Assembly: GCA_003220195.1 (NCBI GenBank)
Contig: QHRT01000012.1
Coordinates: 2,099 to 11,735 of the forward strand
Length of the DNA: 9,637 nucleotides
Direction: 5' to 3'
Source: Candidatus Rokuibacteriota bacterium
GTDB taxonomy: Bacteria > Methylomirabilota > Methylomirabilia > Rokubacteriales > CSP1-6
Shown here: piece after piece, positions 1-9,637 of the stretch
Layout: each line of letters begins with the position of its first letter
Numbering within the stretch: position 1 is the stretch's first letter
The notes under the pieces: model-generated
Database searches by the model: none
Told to the model about the DNA's origin: nothing
The model's input: only the letters and a program-made list of their open reading frames with translations
Made by a program: the position numbers and the translations under genes

Positions 1-1377
1 CACACGGCGGGGCTTGCCGCGGACGTCGGCCGGTGCATCGGCGGCGACCGCCAGCAGCGAGCGGCCCTCGCGATCGCGGATCTCTTCCAGGCGGGCCAGC
101 GTCGTCGGCCCGATGCCTCGTGCGGGCGCCCCGATGGCGCGGCGGAACGCGACGTCGTCGGCCGGGTTCAGCGTCAACCGGAGATACGCGAGCGTGTCCT
201 TGATCTCGCGGCGCTCGTAGAAGCGGACCCCGCCGACGATCACGTACGGGATACGCGCCCGCCGCAAAGCGTCCTCGATCACGCGCGACTGCGCGTTGGT
301 GCGGTAGAACACGGCGACGCCGTCCCAGGGAATTCCGTCGCCGCGCACTGTCAGGATCGTCTGCGCGACGAAATTCGCTTCTTCGTATTCGTCCCATCCG
401 CGGTAGAGGCGCGCCGCCTCGCCCTCGGGATTCTCGGTCCAGAGCGTCTTGTCCTTGCGCTTCACGTTGTTGGCGATCACGCCGGACGCGAGCGACAGGA
501 TCCGCCGCGTCGAGCGGTAGTTCTGCTCGAGCCGCACGACCTTCGTGCCGGGGTAGTCGCGCTCGAAGTCGAGGATGTTGCGGAGCTCGGCCCCTCGCCA
601 GCGGTAGATCGACTGGTCAGGGTCTCCGACGACGCAGATGTTCCGGTGCTCCGACGTCAAGAGCCGCAAGATGCGGTATTGCGCGCGATTGGTGTCCTGG
701 TACTCATCCACCAGCACGTGGCGCCAGAGCCCGCGGTACCACGCCAGTGATTCAGCAGACGAGGACAGGAGCTGCACGGTCCGCAGCAGCAGGTCGTCGA
801 AGTCGACGCCGCCGGTCTCGGCAAGTCTTTTCTCGTACCGCGAATAGACGAGCGCGAGCTTCTGCTCCCACGGGCCGCGCGCGTCGCGCAGCGCGTCCGC
901 CACCGTGAGCATCTGGTTCTTCAAAGCCGAGATCCGGTGCGAGGCGGCGCTCGGCGTGAACGAGCGGTCGGCGAGCTCGCCCTCCTTCATGCACTGCTTC
1001 ACCAGCGCGAGCCGATCGTCCTCGTCGTAGATCGTGAAGTGCGGCGCGAGTCCGATCGCCTGGCCGTGCTGTCGCAAGATACGAACGCACGCGGCGTGGA
1101 ACGTGGTGATGAGGGCCGCGCGCGTCCCGACCGGGGCCAGCAGCGATTCCACACGGCGCGCCATCTCGCCCGCCGCCTTGTTCGTGAAGGTCATCGCCAG
1201 CACGTGGCGCGGGTGGAGGTCGTGCGTGCCGAGGAGCCAGACGATCCGAGAGGTGATGACCCGGGTCTTGCCGCTCCCCGCGCCGGCGAGCACCAGCAGT
1301 GGCCCGTCGCCGGCGGTGACGGCTTCCCGCTGCGGAGGATTCAGCGCATCGAGAAGACCATCGGTCGGAAACTGCAT
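1..1377 (-). CDS. pcrA: UvrD/PcrA-family ATP-dependent DNA helicase, 3'-truncated by window edge
   Basis: Superfamily 1A 3'-5' DNA helicase that unwinds duplex DNA in repair and replication. The reading frame is open from the ATG at 1377 to base 1 (459 codons), so the C-terminal third lies outside the window. Visible motifs in order: Q motif LNPPQREAV (residues 12-20), Walker A AGAGSGKT (31-38), motif Ia MTFTNKAAGEM, a TTFHAACVRIL segment, Walker B VDEYQDTN, motif III VVGDPDQSIYRWRGA, motif IV LEQNYRST, then the VFYRTNAQSR and GGVRFYERREIKD segments typical of UvrD/PcrA. Motifs V and VI would lie further left. The start is set by the Q motif lying about 12 residues in, as in the family; no Shine-Dalgarno sequence precedes it. 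It is transcribed divergently from the gene at 1447. UvrD and PcrA cannot be separated confidently from this part; RecB- and Rep-like proteins fit less well. Confidence 0.95.
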   Translation of the reverse strand, partial: MQFPTDGLLDALNPPQREAVTAGDGPLLVLAGAGSGKTRVITSRIVWLLGTHDLHPRHVLAMTFTNKAAGEMARRVESLLAPVGTRAALITTFHAACVRILRQHGQAIGLAPHFTIYDEDDRLALVKQCMKEGELADRSFTPSAASHRISALKNQMLTVADALRDARGPWEQKLALVYSRYEKRLAETGGVDFDDLLLRTVQLLSSSAESLAWYRGLWRHVLVDEYQDTNRAQYRILRLLTSEHRNICVVGDPDQSIYRWRGAELRNILDFERDYPGTKVVRLEQNYRSTRRILSLASGVIANNVKRKDKTLWTENPEGEAARLYRGWDEYEEANFVAQTILTVRGDGIPWDGVAVFYRTNAQSRVIEDALRRARIPYVIVGGVRFYERREIKDTLAYLRLTLNPADDVAFRRAIGAPARGIGPTTLARLEEIRDREGRSLLAVAADAPADVRGKPRRV

Positions 1378-1383
1378 CGAGGC

Positions 1384-1389
1384 ATTGTA
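1384..1389 (-). promoter_or_regulatory. -10 hexamer TACAAT of the helicase gene, leaderless spacing
   Basis: On the minus strand TACAAT matches the sigma-70 -10 consensus at five of six positions and ends 6 nt before the helicase ATG. Transcription would then begin at or within a base or two of the ATG. No purine-rich ribosome site precedes the ATG, which fits a leaderless mRNA. No convincing -35 element was seen at 16-18 nt spacing. Confidence 0.5.
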
Positions 1390-1423
1390 CCGCGGCCGAT
1401 GCGTGTCGATCCGAAACGGCGAG

Positions 1424-1429
1424 TACACT
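1424..1429 (+). promoter_or_regulatory. Possible -10 hexamer TACACT for the Tat-exported oxidoreductase gene
   Basis: TACACT lies 17 nt before the ATG at 1447 in the 69-bp divergent intergenic region. It leaves room for a short leader that contains the ribosome site at 1437-1441. The -35 position is poor, so this is a weak call based on the hexamer and its placement. Confidence 0.3.
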
Positions 1430-1436
1430 TCGAGGC

Positions 1437-1441
1437 GGAGG
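1437..1441 (+). promoter_or_regulatory. Shine-Dalgarno GGAGG deciding the start at 1447
   Basis: GGAGG, within a longer GGAGGGGG run, ends 5 nt before the ATG at 1447. It is the clearest ribosome binding site in the window. It supports this ATG over the upstream in-frame open stretch, which overlaps the helicase gene on the other strand. Confidence 0.7.
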
Positions 1442-1446
1442 GGGAT

Positions 1447-2208
1447 ATGGAAGGCCATCACGCTGCTGAGCACGACCGCCGCAACTTTCTCCAGCGTGCC
1501 GCACGCGGGCTCGGCGTCATCGCCCTGACCGCTCGGCCGCTGCACGCGAGAGCCCAGACGACGACGGCGTCGCCGCTCAAGATCGGCATGGTCGGGGCCG
1601 GACGCATGGGCGGCGCCGTCGGTGCTCTCCTCGTCAAGGCCGGGCACCCTGTGTTCTTCTCGTCGCGCCATCCCGAGAACCTGAAGGACCTCACGGCGCG
1701 TCTCGGGCCTCTCGCCCAGGCCGGTCCCGTCCAGCAGGCCGTCGCCTTCGGCGACGTGGTGGTCATGGTGGTCCCCTACGCGGCGCTCGAAGAGATCGGC
1801 AAAGCGCATGGCCCCGCCCTCGCCGCGAAGCCGCTCGTCATGGACGTCTGCAATCCGATCGCGCGGCGCGACGGTACGGACCTCGTCAAGTGGGTGGGGG
1901 AACAGGGCGGCGCCGGACTGGCCAGCGTCAAGCTGCTCCAAGGAGCGCGCATCGTGCGGGCGTTCAACGGGATCAGCTATCGCAGGGTGGGCGAGATCGC
2001 CCACCGCGCGGGCGGCCTCGTCGGTGTGCCGATCGCGGGCGACGATCCCAAGGCCATCACGCTCGCCGAGAACCTCATCCGCGGGATGGGCTTCGAACCC
2101 GTCCTCGTCGGAGGCCTCGCGATGGGCAAGTACCTGCTTCCCGGTACACCGCTCGCCGAGGAACACACGCCCGCGGAAATCCGCCAGATCGCCGCTGGCC
2201 TGCGCTGA
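1447..2208 (+). CDS. NADP oxidoreductase, coenzyme F420-dependent family, with Tat-like signal
   Basis: A 253-residue Rossmann-fold protein of the family containing F420H2:NADP oxidoreductase (Fno/NpdG-like). The dinucleotide-binding loop is KIGMVGAGRMGGAVG (residues 45-59). FSSRHPENL (71-79) follows at the end of the second strand, where Ser-Arg normally contacts the NADP 2'-phosphate. VVMVVPYAAL and the VMDVCNPI segment are typical of the family. The N-terminus has DRRNFLQ (residues 10-16), close to the twin-arginine pattern, then a short apolar stretch GLGVIALTA and a possible cleavage site HARA before Q37. The Rossmann core starts only at residue 44, so the first 40 residues look like an export signal. 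The apolar stretch is short and followed by Arg30, so export is likely but not certain. True F420 use cannot be read from sequence, and many relatives are of unknown substrate. It is divergent from the helicase gene; the next gene starts 93 nt downstream. Confidence 0.82.
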   Translation: MEGHHAAEHDRRNFLQRAARGLGVIALTARPLHARAQTTTASPLKIGMVGAGRMGGAVGALLVKAGHPVFFSSRHPENLKDLTARLGPLAQAGPVQQAVAFGDVVVMVVPYAALEEIGKAHGPALAAKPLVMDVCNPIARRDGTDLVKWVGEQGGAGLASVKLLQGARIVRAFNGISYRRVGEIAHRAGGLVGVPIAGDDPKAITLAENLIRGMGFEPVLVGGLAMGKYLLPGTPLAEEHTPAEIRQIAAGLR

Positions 2209-2287
2209 GTCGGCGATCGTCGTGAACGGCCCGCCGAACTCCGCCGTGGGGAGGGGGCTGCTCCTTTCAGGCGGCGCTGAAGTTTGC

Positions 2288-2293
2288 GACAAT
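2288..2293 (+). promoter_or_regulatory. Possible -10 element GACAAT preceded by TG (extended -10) for the VOC gene
   Basis: GACAAT preceded by TGC at 2285-2287 resembles an extended -10 and ends 8 nt before the ATG at 2302. No Shine-Dalgarno sequence occurs in this stretch. The first base departs from TANNNT, so it is weaker than the elements before the helicase gene and glmU, but the placement is similar. Confidence 0.35.
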
Positions 2294-2301
2294 CACCCAC
2301 G

Positions 2302-2649
2302 ATGAGCCGGGGGCTCCGCCACATCGCGCTCAAGACCTTGGATCTCGCCGGGACCGAAAGGTTCTACGTCGACGTGCTCGGGCTCCGCATCGCCTTTCCG
2401 CACGACGGCATGCTCTTCCTCGAGACGCCGGGTGGACAGGATCTGCTGAACTTCGTGGGCACTGACGAGAAATTCGACCCCGCGCACGGCGGGCTCGACC
2501 ACTTCGGCCTTCACGTGCCGCCCGCCCTGTGGAAGAAGGTCTGCGCGCGGGTGAAGGAGGCCGGGGTCCAGATCGAGGGCCGGCGGGGGAGAACGGCGAT
2601 CTACATCGAAGACCCGAACGGCTACTCGATCGAGCTGTACTGCGACTGA
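2302..2649 (+). CDS. VOC-superfamily (glyoxalase/bleomycin-resistance/dioxygenase fold) protein
   Basis: A single-domain VOC protein of 115 residues with two beta-alpha-beta-beta-beta modules. Module 1 begins RHIALKTLDL and includes ERFYVDVLGL (residues 19-28), the usual helix-to-strand pattern. Module 2 begins LDHFGLHV (65-72) and ends DPNGYSIEL (104-112), the family's closing motif. His7, His67 and Glu111 sit at the usual metal-ligand positions and Glu41 may be the fourth, so metal binding is probably intact. The substrate cannot be assigned; glyoxalase I, fosfomycin-resistance and ring-cleavage enzymes share this fold. The ATG at 2302 puts the first strand at residues 5-10, as expected. 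A TTG at 2284 is in frame but would add residues across the likely -10 element. Its stop is 40 nt from the convergent glmS stop. Confidence 0.85.
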   Translation: MSRGLRHIALKTLDLAGTERFYVDVLGLRIAFPHDGMLFLETPGGQDLLNFVGTDEKFDPAHGGLDHFGLHVPPALWKKVCARVKEAGVQIEGRRGRTAIYIEDPNGYSIELYCD

Positions 2650-2656
2650 CGACTGA

Positions 2657-2689
2657 CGCGCTCGCGGGCGACGAATCCCGTCGAGCGCG
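2657..2689. terminator. Hairpin between convergent stops, probable bidirectional terminator
   Basis: A perfect 8-bp stem pairs CGCGCTCG (2657-2664) with CGAGCGCG (2682-2689). It continues through one bulged T (2681) into four more pairs (CGGG 2665-2668 with CCCG 2677-2680), leaving an 8-nt loop. It fills almost the whole gap between the VOC stop (2649) and the glmS stop (2690-2692). Neither side has a T run, so it is not a textbook intrinsic terminator. Its position and symmetry suggest it ends or protects transcripts from both directions. Confidence 0.6.
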
Positions 2690-4528
<1,839 letters not shown>

Positions 4529-4530
4529 CG

Positions 4531-5946
4531 CTACGAGTCTTTCTTCGTCTCGCCGGGCCGCGGCTTGCCGTGCCGCGCGCGCCACCGCGCGGCCCACCCG
4601 TCTTTCGCGATCGGCTGGGCGCGCTCGACGACCAGCGCATCGGCCGGCACGTCCTTGGTGACCGTCGAGCCGGCGCCGATGTAGGACCCTTCGCCGATCG
4701 TGATCGGAGCGACCATGTTGACGTTCGTCCCGACGAACGCGTCGTCGCCGATCGTCGTGTCGTGCTTCCGAAAGCCGTCGTAGTTGCACGTGATGGCGCC
4801 GGCGCCGACGTTCACTCGCTCGCCGACGGTGGCGTCGCCGAGATACGCCAGGTGGTTCGCTTTCGCGCCGCGCCCCATGCGCGTCTTCTTCAACTCGACG
4901 AAGTTGCCGATGTGGACCTCGGGGCCCACGTGGGAGTTCGGTCTCAGATGGCAGAACGGCCCGAGGATCGCGTTCTCCTCGACGACGGATTCCGCCAGGA
5001 CGCAGTACGGCCGGAGCGTCACACGGTCGGCGAGGCGGCTCTTGCTGATGTGGCAACCCGTCGCGACGACGCACTCGTTGCCGAGGACCGAGTCTCCCTC
5101 GATCGTCACGTGGGGATGGATGACGGTGTCGGCTCCGATCAGGACTTCGTCCCCGATGTACGTGGTCGCCGGGTCCAGGATGGTCACGCCCTCGAGCATC
5201 AGACGATCGAGGATACGCCGGCGCTGGATCGCCGCCGCCGCCGCCAGCTGTTTCCGGTCGTTGACGCCGAGCGCTTCGTCGGGATCGCCGACCACCACGG
5301 CTTCGACCCGGGCGCCGGATCGCGACAGGATGCCGATCGCATCCGTCAGGTAGTACTCGCCCTGATCGTTGTTCGATTCGACGCGGTCGAGCGCCGGCCA
5401 CAGCCGAGCGGCGTCGAAGCAGTACACGCTCGTGTTGATCTCGGAGATCTTCTTCTGGTCGTCGGTCGCGTCGCGCTCTTCCACGATGCGCGCCACGCGG
5501 CCGCCCTGGCGGAGCACCCTGCCATAGCCGTGCGGATCGGAGGCGACCGCGCTCAGGATCGTGGCCGCGGCGCGCGTCGCGCAGTGGTGGACGACGAGCC
5601 GCTCGAGCGTCTCGCCGGTGAGGAGCGGCATGTCGCCGGCAACGACGAGCACGGTCCCGCTGGCGGCGTGGGCTCGCGCCTGCTGCACGGCGTGGCCCGT
5701 CCCGAGCCGCTCGCGTTGTTCCACGACGGCCACCCCCGGGCCGGCCACCGCGGTGACTCCGTCGCCGTCCGAGCCGACGACGAGCACGAGACGATCCGCG
5801 ACCATGCGCGCGGCCCGCAGCGCGTACGCGATCAGCGGTCGACCGCAGAGCGGGTGAAGGACCTTTGGCTGCCGCGACCGCATCCGCTTGCCTTCGCCGG
5901 CGGCCAGGATGACCACGGTGACGTCGTTCGGGGAGGCAGTGCTCAT
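4531..5946 (-). CDS. glmU: Bifunctional UDP-GlcNAc pyrophosphorylase / glucosamine-1-phosphate acetyltransferase
   Basis: Catalyses the last two steps to UDP-GlcNAc: acetylation of glucosamine-1-phosphate, then uridylyl transfer. From the ATG at 5946 the product has 471 residues (E. coli 456). The N-terminal nucleotidyltransferase domain has LAAGEGKRM (residues 14-22) followed by QPKVLHPLCGRPL, then GTGHAVQQA and VVAGDMPLL. The C-terminal left-handed beta-helix shows hexapeptide repeats and the acetyltransferase segment KANHLAYLGDATVGERVNVG with its conserved His, then ITCNYDGFRKHDT. The 5946 start is chosen because family members begin about ten residues before the LAAGEG motif and a -10 element sits just upstream. 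An in-frame ATG at 6036 overlaps the rluD stop and would add 30 residues. That extension has AGG, TTA and TCT codons that are rare nearby, so it looks non-coding. glmS follows by 2 nt. Confidence 0.97.
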   Translation of the reverse strand: MSTASPNDVTVVILAAGEGKRMRSRQPKVLHPLCGRPLIAYALRAARMVADRLVLVVGSDGDGVTAVAGPGVAVVEQRERLGTGHAVQQARAHAASGTVLVVAGDMPLLTGETLERLVVHHCATRAAATILSAVASDPHGYGRVLRQGGRVARIVEERDATDDQKKISEINTSVYCFDAARLWPALDRVESNNDQGEYYLTDAIGILSRSGARVEAVVVGDPDEALGVNDRKQLAAAAAIQRRRILDRLMLEGVTILDPATTYIGDEVLIGADTVIHPHVTIEGDSVLGNECVVATGCHISKSRLADRVTLRPYCVLAESVVEENAILGPFCHLRPNSHVGPEVHIGNFVELKKTRMGRGAKANHLAYLGDATVGERVNVGAGAITCNYDGFRKHDTTIGDDAFVGTNVNMVAPITIGEGSYIGAGSTVTKDVPADALVVERAQPIAKDGWAARWRARHGKPRPGETKKDS

Positions 5947-5952
5947 ATCAGC

Positions 5953-5958
5953 ATCATA
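5953..5958 (-). promoter_or_regulatory. -10 hexamer TATGAT before glmU, leaderless spacing
   Basis: TATGAT on the minus strand matches the sigma-70 consensus TATAAT at five of six positions and ends 6 nt before the glmU ATG at 5946. This is the same spacing as at the helicase gene. No Shine-Dalgarno sequence precedes the ATG and the -35 region is poor. It suggests an internal promoter giving a leaderless glmU-glmS mRNA within the longer cluster. Confidence 0.5.
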
Positions 5959-6032
5959 GCCGGCAAGGCCCGTGCCAGACCGTAAATCGCGGCGCCACGG
6001 CGTTCCCTCGCCCGGCTCCTCCTTCGAGATCC

Positions 6033-6956
6033 TCATCCGTTGTGCAGGTGAATCAACAAACGTTCTATCCGTGACGGCAAGGGTGAAGTGAATTCGTTCG
6101 GCTCGTGGGTAACGGGATGCACGAACCGGAGCCCGGCGGCGTGCAGCGCGTGGCCTTCGAGCGGCACCGGAAGGTCTCGACGGCGGCTGCCTCCGTACAC
6201 GGCGTCGCCGGCGACCGGATGTCCGAGCGAGGCCATGTGAACACGGATCTGGTGGGTGCGGCCGGTATCCAGACCGAGCTCCAGATACGTGAACGCAGGA
6301 AACCGTTCCAGCACATGGAATCGCGTCCTCGCGCGTTTGCCGGAACCCGCCGGGCGGATCGCCATGCGGACCCGGTCGTGGGGATGCCGCCCGATCGGCG
6401 CGTCGACGACGCCGTCCGCACGATCCATGGTTCCGTGCACGACGGCGAGGTAGCGCCGCGTCGCCGTCCGCGCCGCGAGCTGAGCGACGAGCCCGTGGTA
6501 CGCGGCTTCGGTCTTCGCGAGCACCAGCAGCCCGGAAGTGTCCTTGTCGAGCCGGTGGACGATGCCAGGACGGCGGGCGCCGCCGACACGGGCGACCGAC
6601 GGCGCATGGGCGAGCACCGCGGCGGCCAGCGTCCCGCGCTGTTGTCCCGCTCCGGGGTGCACGACCATTCCCGCCGGTTTGTCGACCACGATGAGATGCT
6701 CGTCCTCGTAGACGATCGCGAGATCCATCGCCTCGGGCTCGAGATCGTCGGCCGGCCGCGCGGGAATCTCGACGTCGACCACCTCGCCGCCACGGAGCTT
6801 GTGAGCGGCCTTCCGCACGCTGCCGTCGACGCGAACGTGCCCCTCATCGATGAGCGTCTGCAAGCGCGCGCGCGAGACGTCGTGAAGCTGATCGGCGAGC
6901 CAGCGGTCGAGCCGCGAGCCGCGTGACGCGGGATCGACCGTGAGGCGGTTCGCCAC
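6033..6956 (-). CDS. rluD: RluA/RluD-family 23S rRNA pseudouridine synthase
   Basis: Converts uridines of 23S rRNA to pseudouridine; the RluD branch modifies helix 69. From the GTG at 6956 the product has 307 residues (E. coli RluD 326). The N-terminal S4 RNA-binding domain covers about residues 14-63 (SRLDRWLADQ through RGGEVVDVEIP). The catalytic domain has VVDKPAGMVVHPGAG (90-104) and the motif HRLDKDTSGLLVLAK (134-148), with Asp137 as the catalytic residue. GRTHQIRVHMASLGHPVAGD near the C-terminus is also characteristic. GTG 6956 is chosen because it lies 5 nt past the lspA stop and gives the normal distance to the S4 domain; no good ribosome site precedes it, so coupling to lspA is likely. 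The stop TGA overlaps an ATG at 6036 (ATGA). Which RluA-family position it modifies is inferred from family resemblance only. Confidence 0.93.
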   Translation of the reverse strand: MANRLTVDPASRGSRLDRWLADQLHDVSRARLQTLIDEGHVRVDGSVRKAAHKLRGGEVVDVEIPARPADDLEPEAMDLAIVYEDEHLIVVDKPAGMVVHPGAGQQRGTLAAAVLAHAPSVARVGGARRPGIVHRLDKDTSGLLVLAKTEAAYHGLVAQLAARTATRRYLAVVHGTMDRADGVVDAPIGRHPHDRVRMAIRPAGSGKRARTRFHVLERFPAFTYLELGLDTGRTHQIRVHMASLGHPVAGDAVYGGSRRRDLPVPLEGHALHAAGLRFVHPVTHEPNEFTSPLPSRIERLLIHLHNG

Positions 6957-6961
6957 GGCGT

Positions 6962-7437
6962 TCAGCGCGGCTGGGCCGAAGGCTCCCGGGCCACGAGCCT
7001 CAGCGCGAGGAGCACCACGCCGATCGTGATCCCCGAGTCGGCCACGTTGAACGCCGGCCAGTGGTAGTCGCGGTAGTAGACGTCGATGAAGTCCACGACC
7101 GCGCCGAACCGCGCGCGGTCGATCAGGTTGCCGACGGCGCCGCCGAAGATCAGGCCGATGGCCACGACGTCGAGCCAGCTCGCCGTCGGCACGACCCGCA
7201 GCGCGACGCGGACCAGCACCAGCAGCGCGACGATGGACAGGGCGGCCGCCACCCAGCGCCACGCCGTCGGGAGATCGGCGAGCAGGCCGAAGGCGAGCCC
7301 GGGATTCTTGACGAGCGCGAACGCCAGGAAGCCGTCGATCAGCTCGATGCGCCTTCCGGGCGGCAAATGGTCGAGGACGACGCGCTTGGTGAGCTGATCG
7401 ACGACGACGATGACGCCGGCCAGGCCGACGATTGCCT

Positions 7438-7441
<4 letters not shown>
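6962..7441 (-). CDS. lspA: Lipoprotein signal peptidase (signal peptidase II)
   Basis: Membrane aspartyl protease that removes the signal peptide of prolipoproteins after diacylglyceryl modification. From a CTG at 7441 it has 159 residues (E. coli 164). Conserved motifs: VDQLTK (residues 14-19), NPGLAFG (46-52) with Asn46, GGAVGNLIDR (100-109) with Asn105 and Arg109, VVDFI with catalytic Asp117, and FNVADS with catalytic Asp135. Four membrane segments fit roughly residues 3-14, 64-81, 92-106 and 136-151. No ATG, GTG or TTG lies between the ileS stop and the first conserved motif. The start is therefore either CTG 7441, overlapping the ileS stop as CTGA, or GTG 7486 inside ileS, which adds 15 residues of unusual composition. 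I prefer CTG for length and overlap geometry, but automated callers would choose 7486. Confidence 0.93.

Positions 7442-9637
<2,196 letters not shown>

Noticed and set aside
937..1446. Longer form of the oxidoreductase starting within the helicase region
   Set aside because: The upstream part is antisense to the helicase gene, and the ATG at 1447 has a strong GGAGG and begins a plausible signal sequence.
752..1504. Minus-strand open frame of 250 codons in a different frame across the helicase start
   Set aside because: It overlaps the true helicase frame and gives an Arg-rich, motif-free product.
2209..2301. Possible terminator or small RNA between the oxidoreductase and VOC genes
   Set aside because: Only a short GGAG/CTCC pairing was found, with no T run and no sustained stem.
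4529..4540. glmS ribozyme or riboswitch upstream of glmS
   Set aside because: Only 2 nt separate glmU and glmS, so there is no untranslated space for it.
4529..5401. Possible 291-residue N-terminal extension of GlmS
   Set aside because: The frame upstream of 4528 is open only because it reads glmU in another frame, and GlmS needs Met directly before the catalytic Cys.
4570..5985. Plus-strand open frame of 471 codons opposite glmU
   Set aside because: It mirrors glmU almost exactly in extent, its composition is typical of reading a GC-rich gene backwards, and no motif is visible.

Overview
This window is a GC-rich (about two-thirds G+C by eye) bacterial chromosome segment of mostly core genes, packed tightly. 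The organism is probably Gram-negative-like. It encodes lipoprotein signal peptidase, a bifunctional GlmU and a protein with a twin-arginine-like signal. Gene order, GC content and the apparently leaderless starts would fit an acidobacterium of the Vicinamibacteria type, but this is only an impression from sequence style. No phage, insertion sequence, CRISPR array, tRNA or rRNA was seen.

Layout. Bases 1-1377 (minus) hold the N-terminal 459 codons of a UvrD/PcrA-type DNA helicase that runs off the left edge. A 69-bp divergent promoter region separates it from a plus-strand gene (1447-2208) for a Rossmann-fold F420/NADP-oxidoreductase-like protein with a Tat-like N-terminus. A small plus-strand VOC (glyoxalase-fold) protein follows (2302-2649). 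A strong hairpin at 2657-2689 lies between its stop and the stop of the convergent minus-strand cluster.

The rest (2690-9637, minus) is one compact gene train. In transcription order it is ileS (N-terminus beyond the right edge), lspA, rluD, glmU and glmS. Junctions are very tight: a 4-nt CTGA overlap, a 5-nt gap, then either an ATGA overlap or an 86-nt gap, then a 2-nt gap. The cluster joins isoleucine charging, lipoprotein maturation and 23S rRNA pseudouridylation to the first and last steps of UDP-GlcNAc synthesis. GlmS makes glucosamine-6-phosphate and GlmU makes UDP-GlcNAc; the intervening mutase GlmM is not in the window.

The most notable features concern how genes start. Two genes (pcrA and glmU) have a good -10 hexamer exactly 6 nt before the ATG and no Shine-Dalgarno sequence, and the VOC gene has a similar but weaker arrangement, suggesting leaderless transcripts. 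lspA seems to start with CTG inside the ileS stop. glmU has two plausible starts. I found no convincing undescribed system here.
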